This document shows, piece after piece, positions 8,691 to 17,108 of a stretch of DNA of 47,070 nucleotides. The notes under the pieces are model-generated. The model did not search any database and was not told where the DNA came from. It saw nothing but the letters and a program-made list of their open reading frames with translations. The position numbers and the translations under genes are program-made. The stretch's first letter is position 1. Each line of letters opens with the position of its first letter. Source of the stretch: Acidobacteria bacterium 13_1_20CM_3_53_8 (GTDB taxonomy: Bacteria > Acidobacteriota > Blastocatellia > Pyrinomonadales > Pyrinomonadaceae); contig MNJR01000015.1 in the NCBI GenBank assembly GCA_001920415.1, forward strand, positions 3,410 to 50,479, in the 5' to 3' direction.

Positions 8691-9029
8691 GAAGAGCAAG
8701 TAGGAAAGCGGAAGGATGAGAGATGAAAGAATAGTTACTTTAAGCCCGCGCAAGCGGGCGACAGCATAAAGCCCAGTGCGTTAGCACTGGGTAAAGATGG
8801 TAATTAAAATTAACGAAGCCCGCGTTAGCGGGCGACAGTGCGTAGTAATCAAAGGGCTGTCGCTATCTCCGATAGCTCTATTATTTTCTTGCTATCTCTA
8901 ACCCAGCCCTGACGGGCTGGGCTTTATTCTGTCGCCCGCTTGCGCGGGCTTAAACCCAAGTTTGCGTAAGATGAGTTACTCATCTTGAATAGCTACTGTT
9001 TCATCCTTCCGCCTTCCGCCTTGCTCTTC
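8691..9029. repeat. Composite nested inverted-repeat cassette D
   Basis: The outer arms are purine-rich (GAAGAGCAAG at 8691-8700 against CTTGCTCTTC at 9020-9029) and extend inward imperfectly through GAAGGATGA. Inside lie two oppositely oriented copies of a 51-nt double-hairpin unit, at 8742-8792 (+) and 8901-8951 (-). Each has a GC-rich hairpin, the linker GACAG(C/A)ATAAA and a second hairpin. Between them are a half-unit (about 8816-8837) and a GCTATC hairpin (about 8857-8877). Loops are GCAA, GTTA and GTCA. The cassette fills the region between the divergent DUF1992 and recG genes. Related cassettes lie at 19781-19989 and 38111-38465. Confidence 0.88.
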
Positions 9030-9061
9030 TGCGCCGTGCGTTATGCTATCATCTTTGCCCG

Positions 9062-11431
9062 ATGGCAGACGCCTCCTCCATAACGCTGGACACACCCGTT
9101 ATAACGCTTCACAGCTTCAAATTGCCGAGGCTGGGACAACCTTCCGCCCGAAAGCTTGCGCTGGCGCTTGCGACGCTTGTCGGCAAACAAGATGCTGGCG
9201 ATGCTACGGTCGAAGACCTGCTGAACTATCTTCCAATGCGATATGAAGACCGCTCGAATCTAGCGCGCATTGCGGATTTGCAGAACGGCATGGTCGCTTC
9301 CCTTGAGCTTTATGTTCGCGTCGCGGGCGGCTTTCAGGTCGGCAAGAACCGCTCGCCCAAACAGCCTAAGCTTTACATCTTCGAGGTTACGGCGAGCGAC
9401 CCAGAAAGAACCGCAAGACCCGTAGTCGTCTGGTGGTTCGTCTCAGGCCGCGCAGCCGAGCGCATCATCGCCTACAACCGCCAGCGCTTCACACGCGGCG
9501 CTCGTTTCATTGCATACGGCACGTGGGAGTTTGACGCGCGGCGTAATACATTCGCATTGAGATTGAATAAGCCGGACGAGTTGGAGATGCTGCCCGGCAC
9601 GTGGACGCCGCCTGAGCACGCGCTGCTGCGATTGGCAGAGGAGAACGGTGGCGAGGGACGCGGAGACGCGGAGACGCGGGGACGCGGCGAAGAGACGGAT
9701 GAAGAGAGCGCTGATGTTGAGAGTGAAGAGAGCGAAGAGAATGTGAGCGACCCTACGCTCGCTGCGATTCATGTTGGGCGGCGCGTTCCAGTCTATCGAA
9801 AGCTGGGAGAGTTTCGGACTAAACGTCTGCGCGAGATAATGCACGAGGTGTTGAGTCGTATTGATGACGAGGCGATAACTGAAACGCTGCCCGCAGATTT
9901 ACGCTCACGACAGAAACTCGTCAGCCGCGCAGAGGCAATCAGAAATATTCACTTCCCTTCCGAAGACGCGCCGCTTGCGGATTACGAGCGAGCGCGAAGC
10001 CCCGCTCATCTTCGCATGATCTTCGAGGAATTCTTCTGGGTCGCGCTCGTAATGGCGTTGCGCCGTAGCGAACGTGTGAAAGAGCCTAAAGGCGCTATCA
10101 TAGAGATTACTGAAAAGGTTCGTAAGCGCATCGCCTCAATTCTTCCCTTTCAACTCACTAGCGCGCAGGAGCGTGCCATCTCGCGCATCTTCGATGACAT
10201 GCAATCGGATGCGCCCATGAATCGCCTGCTTCAAGGCGACGTTGGAAGCGGCAAGACAATCGTTGCGCTCTCTTCTATGCTCGCTGCGATTGAGAACGGC
10301 TATCAGGCCGCGCTAATGGTTCCCACGGAAATTCTGGCAGATCAGCATGCGCGCAACATCAAACGCATTCTCGCCAAGACTCCGTATCGCACTGAACTTC
10401 TGACGGGAAGTCTGCGCGCGACAGAAAAGCGACGGCTGCACAAGGATGTGGCCGCAGGCGACGTTCACGCGATAATCGGCACGCATGCTCTGATTCAAGA
10501 AGCGGTCGCGTTTCATAAACTAGGCCTAGTCGTAATTGACGAACAACATCGCTTCGGCGTGTTGCAGCGTGCGGAACTGCGCTCACGCGGCTTCAACCCG
10601 GACGTTCTTGTGATGACCGCTACGCCGATTCCTCGCTCTCTTGCCATGACGGTTTACGGCGACCTGGACGTTTCCGTGATTGACGAATTGCCGCCGGGCA
10701 GGACTCCCATAAAAACTGTAGTGGTAGGCGAAGACAAACGCGCAGGAGTTTACAAAGGCGTAGAGCGTGAGGTGCGCGCCGGCCGTCAGGTTTACGTAGT
10801 CTACCCTCTGGTAGAAGAGTCTGAGAAGATGGATTTGAAAGACGCAACGCGCATGTACGAGCACCTGCGCGACCGCGTGTTTCCTAATTTCTCGGTCGGC
10901 CTGCTTCACGGCAAGATGAAGTCTTCCGAAAAAGATGAAGTGATGCGCCGGTTCGTAGCAGGAGAGATTCAAGTTCTGGTTGCGACCACTGTTGTAGAAG
11001 TCGGCGTTGACGTTTCCAACGCTTCCGTGATGCTGATAGAGCACGCAGAGCGCTTCGGGCTTTCGCAGCTACACCAGTTGCGCGGGCGCGTAGGGCGCGG
11101 CGCGGAGCAAAGCTTCTGCGTCCTTCTTGCTTCGGACAAGCAGACGAATGTTGCGCGCGAGCGGCTGGGAATTATGGAAGAGACTTCGGACGGATTCCGC
11201 ATCGCAGAAAAGGATTTGGAGATTCGTGGCCCCGGCGAAGTCCTGGGCACGCGACAATCCGGCCTCCCCACTTTTCGCGTAGGCAATCTTGTGCGCGATA
11301 TTCGTATATTGGAAGAGGCCCGCAGCGAAGCCGAACATTATCTAACGGCGCGTGCGCGTACGCGCGAAACCTCTAAGCTGATTGAACGCGTGCGCGCCGA
11401 TGCAAGATTCGGTCTGGCGGCAGTTGGTTAG
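9062..11431 (+). CDS. recG: ATP-dependent DNA helicase RecG
   Basis: RecG reverses stalled replication forks and migrates branched DNA. The N-terminal wedge/OB region ends with the DLLNYLPMRYEDRS motif early on. Superfamily 2 helicase motifs follow: Walker A LQGDVGSGKT (about residue 390), DEQH (about 494), MTATPIPRSLAMTVYGDLD, and the C-terminal QLRGRVGRGAEQSFC plus RGPGEVLGTRQSG, which are RecG signatures. At 789 residues it exceeds the usual 690-700. The extra length includes an acidic insert of about 40-45 residues (about 193-236) in the wedge region. Its first part (9655-9695) is DNA of the GACGCGGG repeat family, still in frame. The start at 9062 fits, but a slightly later one is possible. 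Confidence 0.95.
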   Translation: MADASSITLDTPVITLHSFKLPRLGQPSARKLALALATLVGKQDAGDATVEDLLNYLPMRYEDRSNLARIADLQNGMVASLELYVRVAGGFQVGKNRSPKQPKLYIFEVTASDPERTARPVVVWWFVSGRAAERIIAYNRQRFTRGARFIAYGTWEFDARRNTFALRLNKPDELEMLPGTWTPPEHALLRLAEENGGEGRGDAETRGRGEETDEESADVESEESEENVSDPTLAAIHVGRRVPVYRKLGEFRTKRLREIMHEVLSRIDDEAITETLPADLRSRQKLVSRAEAIRNIHFPSEDAPLADYERARSPAHLRMIFEEFFWVALVMALRRSERVKEPKGAIIEITEKVRKRIASILPFQLTSAQERAISRIFDDMQSDAPMNRLLQGDVGSGKTIVALSSMLAAIENGYQAALMVPTEILADQHARNIKRILAKTPYRTELLTGSLRATEKRRLHKDVAAGDVHAIIGTHALIQEAVAFHKLGLVVIDEQHRFGVLQRAELRSRGFNPDVLVMTATPIPRSLAMTVYGDLDVSVIDELPPGRTPIKTVVVGEDKRAGVYKGVEREVRAGRQVYVVYPLVEESEKMDLKDATRMYEHLRDRVFPNFSVGLLHGKMKSSEKDEVMRRFVAGEIQVLVATTVVEVGVDVSNASVMLIEHAERFGLSQLHQLRGRVGRGAEQSFCVLLASDKQTNVARERLGIMEETSDGFRIAEKDLEIRGPGEVLGTRQSGLPTFRVGNLVRDIRILEEARSEAEHYLTARARTRETSKLIERVRADARFGLAAVG
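9655..9695 (+). repeat. GACGCGGG-family repeat arm inside recG
   Basis: About 40 bases of tandem GGAGACGC/GGGGACGC octamers lie within recG and match the left arm at 2350-2393 with only a few differences. They encode GRGDAETRGRGEE within an acidic linker and keep the frame open. Only one arm is evident; I see no reverse-complement partner nearby. Confidence 0.85.
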
Positions 11432-11473
11432 CTCTATAGGAGCTTTCAGTTGAGTGAATTAAAAAGAGGATTT

Positions 11474-11613
11474 ACCACAGCAGAACACGGAGTCACACGG
11501 AGGAAGCACATAGAATTTTTAATCTTAAATTTCAAATCTGAAATCTCAAATTTGAGATTTGAAATTTCAAATTATCTATTCTTCTTCGGTGTAACTCCGT
11601 GTCCTGCGGTGGT
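11474..11613. repeat. Long inverted repeat, ACACGGAG family, with inner palindrome
   Basis: The arms 11474-11506 and 11581-11613 pair over about 33 bp with a handful of mismatches (ACCACAGCAGAACACGGAG against its complement). The loop (about 11526-11575) holds a second AT-rich palindrome built of AATTTCAAAT/GAAATCTCAAA units. It fills the gap between recG and the lipoprotein gene. Confidence 0.85.
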
Positions 11614-11677
11614 GAGCTTCTTAGCTCCCCTCGACTGAAAATTTGAAGTTTTATACTTTAGTCTTTTGAGGTGATTG

Positions 11678-12829
11678 ATGATACTGATGAAAGCCCAGAA
11701 AATTTTCGTCACTTTACTGCTTCTTGCAACTCTCTTCGCGCCGGGTCTTGCCTGTCGCAAGCAGACGAGCAGCAATGCAAATGAGGTGCAGGCAATCGCA
11801 AACGTCGAGCCTTCCTTGAATCAAGGCACGAACGTAAACACAGCGCAGCATGGCGAGCAACAATTTTTTCACGGGAACATAGGCGAGCGCTCCGTCACCA
11901 TGCAGCTTAGCCGCGCGGGGCAGAATCTTTCCGGCACCTATTATTACGATGGCATCGGAAAGAACCTAACATTGAAAGGCACTGTTGACGCGGAAGGTAA
12001 CGCGACTCTGCAAGAATTTGACGAGAATGGAAAGCAGACCGGAAAGTTTAAAGGCAAGTTCGGCCATGATGAGGATTATGACTTCCAGTACACGTTCAGC
12101 GGCACTTGGACTAATCCAGCCGGAGGAGGCGAGACCACCTTCTCGCTCACCGAGCAGGATGTCAAATTCTCTGGTGGGCTGCGCATAGAAACCAAATTGA
12201 TCTCGGAGCGCAGGTTTCACTTGCGAGCAGCTTACCCGCAACTCGTTGGCGCGAGCCGTCCGGCCATCAACATATTCAACCAGAAAATCGCCGCGATGGT
12301 GATGAAGGAAGTAAGGGCATTCAGCGCCGAACCGCCACCGCCAAACGGCAACAACATCTATTTCGACGGGAATTACACAATGCTGCTAGGTGATGACGAC
12401 ATCGTTAGCGTATTGCTAAACGAGGAGTTCTATTATGGAGGCGCGCACCCTGACGTAGCTTTCCAGACTCTGACATTTGACCTACGCAATGCCAGAGAGA
12501 TTCAACTCGCCTCATTGTTCAAGCCTAGATCGAATTACAAGAAAGTCCTTCAGCAGAAAACGCTCGATAGCATCAACCGCAGTATCAAACGGGCAGAGCA
12601 GCAGGACGCGCAACCACCCGCCCAGCAACAGCAAGAGAATCCAGGCCTTTCACTGGACGAGCTTGGTGAAATTAGCGGGTGGGCTATGACGCGAAATGGG
12701 TTACTCATCTATCACGATTTACCGCACGTGATAGCTGCCTTCGACTTAGCTTTCATACCTTACAGCGAGCTTTCCGGCGTACTCGACCCGAATGGCCCAG
12801 CCGCGAAGTTTGCGAACAGGAGCCGGTGA
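11678..12829 (+). CDS. Lipoprotein with C-terminal DUF3298 (RsiV-like) domain
   Basis: A 383-residue exported lipoprotein. The signal peptide is followed by a lipobox (LFAPGLAC, Cys near residue 26). The middle holds a beta-rich segment (about residues 60-160, GTYYYDGIGKNLTLKG) like small solute or copper-type lipocalin domains, but I cannot name it. The C-terminal 190 residues fit DUF4163/DUF3298, with the typical FYYGGAHPDVAFQTLTFDL and LFKP patterns, as in RsiV, the lysozyme-binding anti-sigma factor. No cytoplasmic anti-sigma helix is present, so only the extracytoplasmic fold is shared. TTTGAGGTG lies 5 bases before the ATG at 11678, which favours it over the ATG at 11687. Confidence 0.85.
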   Translation: MILMKAQKIFVTLLLLATLFAPGLACRKQTSSNANEVQAIANVEPSLNQGTNVNTAQHGEQQFFHGNIGERSVTMQLSRAGQNLSGTYYYDGIGKNLTLKGTVDAEGNATLQEFDENGKQTGKFKGKFGHDEDYDFQYTFSGTWTNPAGGGETTFSLTEQDVKFSGGLRIETKLISERRFHLRAAYPQLVGASRPAINIFNQKIAAMVMKEVRAFSAEPPPPNGNNIYFDGNYTMLLGDDDIVSVLLNEEFYYGGAHPDVAFQTLTFDLRNAREIQLASLFKPRSNYKKVLQQKTLDSINRSIKRAEQQDAQPPAQQQQENPGLSLDELGEISGWAMTRNGLLIYHDLPHVIAAFDLAFIPYSELSGVLDPNGPAAKFANRSR

Positions 12830-13122
12830 AAAGAGAAGGGGAAAAGGGGAAGAATCAGGCAGTCAGTTAATACTAGGAGTTACGCAGTTGAACGAACAAG
12901 TCAGTACCGCCTGCGGTAGCGGGCGGGTCTGTTAGCAAAGTCAAAAGTAAAAAGGTAAAAGTGAGAAGAAGCCAATCTTTTTATTTGCCTTTTTACTTTT
13001 GACTTCTTCACCCGCCCGCTACCGCAGGCGGTACTGACAAGGCTTGCGCTTTTCTGTCAACTGCGTAACTCCTAAATACATCTACCTTTTACCCATTTAC
13101 CCTTTTCCCCCTTCTCTTTTCA
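12827..13122. repeat. Four concentric inverted repeats of different families
   Basis: From outside in: (1) a purine arm 12827-12849 (GAAAAGAGAAGGGGAAAAGG) against about 13100-13122; (2) a perfect 18-bp pair, 12874-12891 (TAGGAGTTACGCAGTTGA) with 13057-13074; (3) a perfect 29-bp GC-rich pair, 12900-12928 with 13010-13038; (4) an inner AAGTCAAAAGTAAAAAGG arm (about 12938-12962) with about 12983-13005, one mismatch. All share nearly the same centre. Layer 3 recurs alone at 13743-13838, and layer 4 belongs to the AAAAGGC family seen at 27.65, 45.6 and 46.95 kb. No gene is evident inside. Confidence 0.93.
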
Positions 13123-13180
13123 TCCCTCATCCCTCTAATTGCGCTCGCTTCCGAAATTCATGTGTTAACATTTTCCTGTC

Positions 13181-13738
13181 ATGCAGGTGCTAGCGGGGAA
13201 GTACAGAGGTAAACATCTACAGAGTTCCACGTCGCCCAGGGTACGCCCTACTGCGCGGCGTCTGCGCGAAACGCTCTTCGAGATTCTTGGCGCGCATGTG
13301 GAAGGCGCGCGTGTGCTAGACCTTTGCGCAGGTTCTGGCGCCATAGGCATCGAAGCGCTGTCGCGCGGCGCATCGCACGCGACGTTCATTGACCGCTCGC
13401 GCCGAATGTGCATGTTTATAAGAAGGAATCTTGAGATTTGCGGCGTGCCTGACGAGCAGGCGGAAATCGTCGAGAGCGATTGCATCTCATTTCTGAAAAA
13501 TTCTCTCAGAGAGCGTCGCAGAGCGTGGGACATAATATTTCTAGACCCTCCATACTCCGCAGACTATATCCCTGTTCTGACAAGATTAAGCTCAAGCAGG
13601 ATAATCAACAGAGCAGGCGGCGTGCTCGTAGCAGAGCACGAGCGTAGTCTTCAATTGCCTGAAGATGTGGGCCAACTGCGACGCTTTTACACTGTGAGCC
13701 AAGGGGAATCCTGTCTCAGTTTTTACGCTAGTGTGTGA
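13181..13738 (+). CDS. rsmD: RsmD-family 16S rRNA (guanine-N2-)-methyltransferase, copy 1
   Basis: RsmD methylates G966 of 16S rRNA using S-adenosylmethionine. This 185-residue protein has the family start (VLAGKYRGKHL, RPTARRLRETLFEIL), the SAM-binding motif VLDLCAGSGAIGIEALSRGA (about residues 44-63), and the catalytic DPPY in IIFLDPPYS (about 122-130). It ends in SCLSFY like its neighbour. A second rsmD-like gene follows at 13848, roughly half identical by eye. The ATG at 13181 has no clear ribosome site. The same 29-bp inverted repeat lies on both sides of this copy (12900-13038 and 13743-13838). Confidence 0.9.
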   Translation: MQVLAGKYRGKHLQSSTSPRVRPTARRLRETLFEILGAHVEGARVLDLCAGSGAIGIEALSRGASHATFIDRSRRMCMFIRRNLEICGVPDEQAEIVESDCISFLKNSLRERRRAWDIIFLDPPYSADYIPVLTRLSSSRIINRAGGVLVAEHERSLQLPEDVGQLRRFYTVSQGESCLSFYASV

Positions 13739-13742
13739 ATAG

Positions 13743-13838
13743 GTCAGTACCGCCTGCGGTAGCGGGCGGGTGTAATGTGCTTTGTGACTAGCTTGCAAAT
13801 CAAACCACGACCCGCCCGCTACCGCAGGCGGTACTGAC
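13743..13838. repeat. 29-bp perfect inverted repeat between the two rsmD genes
   Basis: 13743-13771 and 13810-13838 are exact reverse complements (GTCAGTACCGCCTGCGGTAG...) around a 38-nt loop. The arms are identical to layer 3 of the nest at 12900-13038, while the loop is unrelated. The right arm ends nine bases before the GTG start of the second rsmD, so the hairpin would cover its leader and could affect its translation. Confidence 0.95.
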
Positions 13839-13847
13839 GCCAACACT

Positions 13848-14399
13848 GTGCGAATCATTGCTGGAAAATATCGCGGTCGCGTCCTTCGTAGTCCACCATC
13901 AATGCAGGTGCGTCCGACTTCGGATCGCCTGCGCGAAACTCTCTTCAATGTCATAGCCCCGCGCATTGAAGATGCACGCTTCCTTGATCTTTGCGCAGGA
14001 TCGGGCGCTGTCGGAATAGAAGCACTATCGCGCGGCGCATCGCACGCGACCTTCGTTGATCACTCGCGCAAGATGTGCGGCCTCATTGAATCGAATCTGG
14101 ATTTGTGCCGCATACCCGAAGACGAAACCGAAGTGGTCAAGAGCGAAGCAGCAGAATTCCTGCGCCGTGCCTCGCGTGATGGCCGCGCGTGGGACATTGC
14201 CTTCTTCGACCCGCCATACTCAATTGATTACTCGCCCGCGCTCGCCGTCTTCGGCTCAAGCGAGATTTTGAGCACAGATGGCCTGCTCATTGTCGAGCAT
14301 CATCACAAGAACGAGTTGAAAGACAATTACGGCTCTATTCATAGAACACGCAGGCTCAAACAGGGCGACTCGTGTTTGAGTTTCTATGAAACGAAGTAG
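13848..14399 (+). CDS. rsmD: RsmD-family 16S rRNA (guanine-N2-)-methyltransferase, copy 2
   Basis: A 183-residue paralogue of the preceding gene, with all key motifs: IIAGKYRGRVLRS, RPTSDRLRETLFNVI, FLDLCAGSGAVGIEALSRGA and catalytic DPPY in IAFFDPPYS. It is closer to the family start pattern (M-R-I-I-A-G-K-Y-R-G) and is probably the better candidate for the housekeeping enzyme. Translation starts at a GTG nine bases after the inverted-repeat arm; the arm end (AGGCGGT) is the only purine-rich stretch that could serve as a ribosome site. Since both copies keep intact SAM and catalytic motifs, the duplication is either recent or the copies have diverged in target. Confidence 0.92.
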   Translation: MRIIAGKYRGRVLRSPPSMQVRPTSDRLRETLFNVIAPRIEDARFLDLCAGSGAVGIEALSRGASHATFVDHSRKMCGLIESNLDLCRIPEDETEVVKSEAAEFLRRASRDGRAWDIAFFDPPYSIDYSPALAVFGSSEILSTDGLLIVEHHHKNELKDNYGSIHRTRRLKQGDSCLSFYETK

Positions 14400-14427
14400 T
14401 GGACTTCAAGTCAGTAAAGCGCAAAGG

Positions 14428-14763
14428 CTATATCACCGCCAGAGCAATGCGAAGCCGTGCCTGAACCTCTTGCCAGTCACGGTCTGACAATTGACCAATC
14501 ACTGCCACAACGCTCGTTGCCGGAAGGGTAGCAAGGTAAGAACGAAAAGCAGAGGGGCGACGTAAGCCCGCCGCAGACCAATCTTGAAGCAAATAGTCTG
14601 TTGGGCTAGTCGCACCTGCTGTCTGGCTAGTGACAACGGCAAAAATCACGTCCGGGCGCGCGGCGTGATAAGCGGCAGTCGAGACAATAACCGCCGGACG
14701 TCGCTTGATGCCCATAGCGCCGGGAAAGTCAACGGTGACGACCGTGCCCGGTTTAAGAATCAT
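14428..14763 (-). CDS. PemK/MazF-family toxin (endoribonuclease)
   Basis: A 111-residue protein with the MazF/PemK fold pattern: an early GTVVTVDFPGAMGIKRRPAVIVS strand pair (read as VVTVDFPGA then KRRPAVIVS), a middle VVTSQ strand and the C-terminal VVAVIGQLSDRDW. Such toxins cut mRNA. The gene starts inside the stop codon of the upstream 71-residue protein (ATGA overlap at 14760-14763), the usual arrangement of antitoxin followed by toxin. It is convergent with the second rsmD and ends 28 bases from it. Confidence 0.85.
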   Translation of the reverse strand: MILKPGTVVTVDFPGAMGIKRRPAVIVSTAAYHAARPDVIFAVVTSQTAGATSPTDYLLQDWSAAGLRRPSAFRSYLATLPATSVVAVIGQLSDRDWQEVQARLRIALAVI

Positions 14764-14975
14764 CCGCCGTCTCTGTTCGAGGCTGACTGAGAACTCAACG
14801 ATGCTGCCGTGAAATCGCGCAGGTCTTCATCAGTCCACGCATCGCTCTCGTCAATCATCTGCTGTCCGTACTGCGATTGTAAGAAGAGAATGAAGTCACG
14901 CGCTTCTTCAACTTTTTCAGACGGGAGTTGATTGAGCGCCTGCAAAATCTCCTCAACCTGTTTTTCCGTCAGCAT
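14760..14975 (-). CDS. Antitoxin of the PemK-type pair (DUF2281-like)
   Basis: A 71-residue acidic protein: ILQALNQLPSEKVEEARDFI, then FLQSQYGQQ and an acidic, disordered tail (DESDAWTDEDL). Early helices of the form LPxEKxxEARDFILFL are typical of DUF2281-type antitoxins. Its position immediately upstream of, and overlapping, the PemK-like toxin supports the role. The overlap implies translational coupling, and antitoxins of this kind usually repress their own promoter. The DNA-binding mode cannot be read from the sequence. Confidence 0.75.
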   Translation of the reverse strand: MLTEKQVEEILQALNQLPSEKVEEARDFILFLQSQYGQQMIDESDAWTDEDLRDFTAASLSSQSASNRDGG

Positions 14976-15046
14976 ATTTTCTTTCCCACAAGCACTCTAA
15001 AACTTCACGCCCGCGCCAGTCAAAAGTGTAAAGGCTAAAGTGTACG

Positions 15047-16945
15047 CTACTGAGTCCGCGCAACCGCCACAACGCGAAAACCTACGACGCCGTTGCTAAG
15101 GTCGGGCGCGAGGCCGATGAGGCGGGAGGCGGAGCGGCAATCGCCGTTGAGCCACGAATCGCCGCGCAACACCCGAAATTTTCCTCCTCCACTTATCCAT
15201 GCACTCCCGTCTGTTGGCGCTCCATTATAACTAAAACTATCATGAAACAAATCTTCGACCCACTCCCAAACATTCCCATGCATGTCGTATAATCCAAATC
15301 CATTTGGCTGCTTCTGCCCTACAGGGTGTGTCTGTCCTCCTGAATTATTTTTATACCAAGCCATCGAATCAAGATCGCCAGCGTAATCCCCTGACGTTCC
15401 CGCTCGACATGCGTACTCCCATTCCGCTTCCGTAGGCAATCTATAGGTATAGCCATCATTCATCGCATTCAACTTCTTGATGAACTCTTGCGCGTCGTTC
15501 CATGAAACATTCTCCACAGGACACTGGTCGCAGTTCTGAAAATGTGACGGATTATTTCCCATCATCTCTTGCCACATCTGTTTCCACTGCGCCTGCGTCA
15601 CCTCGTACTTGCCCATGTAGATCTGATAGTTAATCCTGACCTGGTGAACAGGCCTTTCAAAAGTAGCTCCATTATCCGAACCCATCATAAAACTTCCCGC
15701 CGGAATTAAAACGAACTCCATCCCGATGCTATTCTTCACCGATTGGGGAAGATTAGCTGTAGCAGGCATTCCAGATGGTTTAACGTTTTCCCTGCTGCTA
15801 TTCAATACCCACACAACCGTGCCGACAACTAAGAGAAATACCAATAGAGCGCCGACAATAAGCGGCACGCGCTTGGATTTACTCTGGCGCGGCGCTGCGC
15901 TGTCTCCGAATGATAAAGCAGCAGGCGGCACAACTTGAGCAGGAATCGTTGGCGCTGGCCGAGCATGAGCGGATGCGTCGAGCATCAATTCCTGCGCTGC
16001 GTTTGCATCCAAAACTTCTGTCGGAGGCAAGTTTGCGGACTGCGCTCTGCTCTGCGCCTCATTCGCCGCGATGGTCTGCGCTGGCACAGTCACGGCGGGC
16101 GCTTGCAAGGCTTCACGCAACTCGCGCGCAAACTCCGTAGCATCACGCTGCCGCTCCTCACGGTCTTTGGCGAGCGAGCGCATGATGACCCGTTCGAGCG
16201 CGGGATTCGCGCCAGCGCTTTTAGGCAATGGCGGCACGGCGTCGAAGAGATGGCGCGTGATTAAGCCCATAGGCGTATCAGCAGTGAAGGGCGGTTCGCC
16301 CGCAAGCATCTCGTAAACAATCGCGCCGAGACTATAGACGGCGTGCCCATCACCATGCCCGTCTGCGTCAGAGTCGTCACGCCCGCAGCATCGCGCAGTT
16401 TGGCTATGCCGAAGTCAACGACCTTCACGGTCTCGCGCTCGCGGTCTTCGTCCGGCGCAAGCACTATTACGTTGTCCGGCTTGAGGTCACGGTGAAAGAT
16501 GCCCTTGCGATGCGCCGCGCCGACTCCTGCACAGATGTCTCTCATCAAAGAGACTGCGCGCTCCGGCGCTAAACTCTTCTCTCTACGCAACAACTCGCGC
16601 AGAGACTCGCCCTCAATCAACTCCATGACGATGTAGGCTGGCGCGTCCGCGCCGCGCGCTTCGCTCATGTCAATGATCTGGACTATGTTCGGATGGCGCA
16701 ACTGTGCTGCGGCTCGCGCCTCACGACGGAAGCGTTCGAGCATCGTTACATCCGCAACGAACTGTTTATTCAGAACCTTGACGGCCACCTCGTCGCCTAT
16801 GTGCACGCGACGAGCGCGATAGACAATCCCCATCCCACCCACGCCTAAGCGCTCTAGTAGAAAATATTTTCCGTCGAGAGTTTGGTTGAGAAGCGTGTCG
16901 GCTTGCAGTTGAGCTTTCTCTTGATTATCGGCGGGGACAGATCAT
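15047..16945 (-). pseudogene. Ser/Thr protein kinase with C-terminal SUMF1 domain, frameshifted twice
   Basis: The pieces of one gene are clear. An ATG at 16945 with GAGGAC 8 bases upstream starts MICPR, the beginning of a zinc ribbon, then hits a stop. A second frame continues ADNQEKAQLQ...LDGKYFLLERLGVGGMG, the kinase N-lobe, with KVL, FHRDLKPDN and VDFGIAK. At about 16355 the frame is lost right after MVMGTP. The third frame resumes at YSLGAIVYEMLAG, so the SPE-containing end of the activation segment (about 19-20 residues) is missing. It then runs through a membrane helix (VPLIVGALLVFLLVVGTVVWV) and a SUMF1/formylglycine-generating-like domain (NYQIYMGKYEVTQAQW, YRLPTEAEWEYACRAG, LYDMHGNVWEWVED, GFRVVA). 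The product cannot be an active kinase as written. Assembly error is the alternative. Confidence 0.85.
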
Positions 16946-17108
16946 GAGTTATCGTCCTCAAGCCATCAAAGTCAATTATTAGAACAACCAACGGCCAATA
17001 AATAGCAACAAAACCGGCTTGAAAGCAAGCTTCATGATTTTAACGCTCGACTTCCTTTCGGTCTTCTTTGACGTTTGATGAATCAACTTCTAAACTGAAG
17101 AGACTGAC

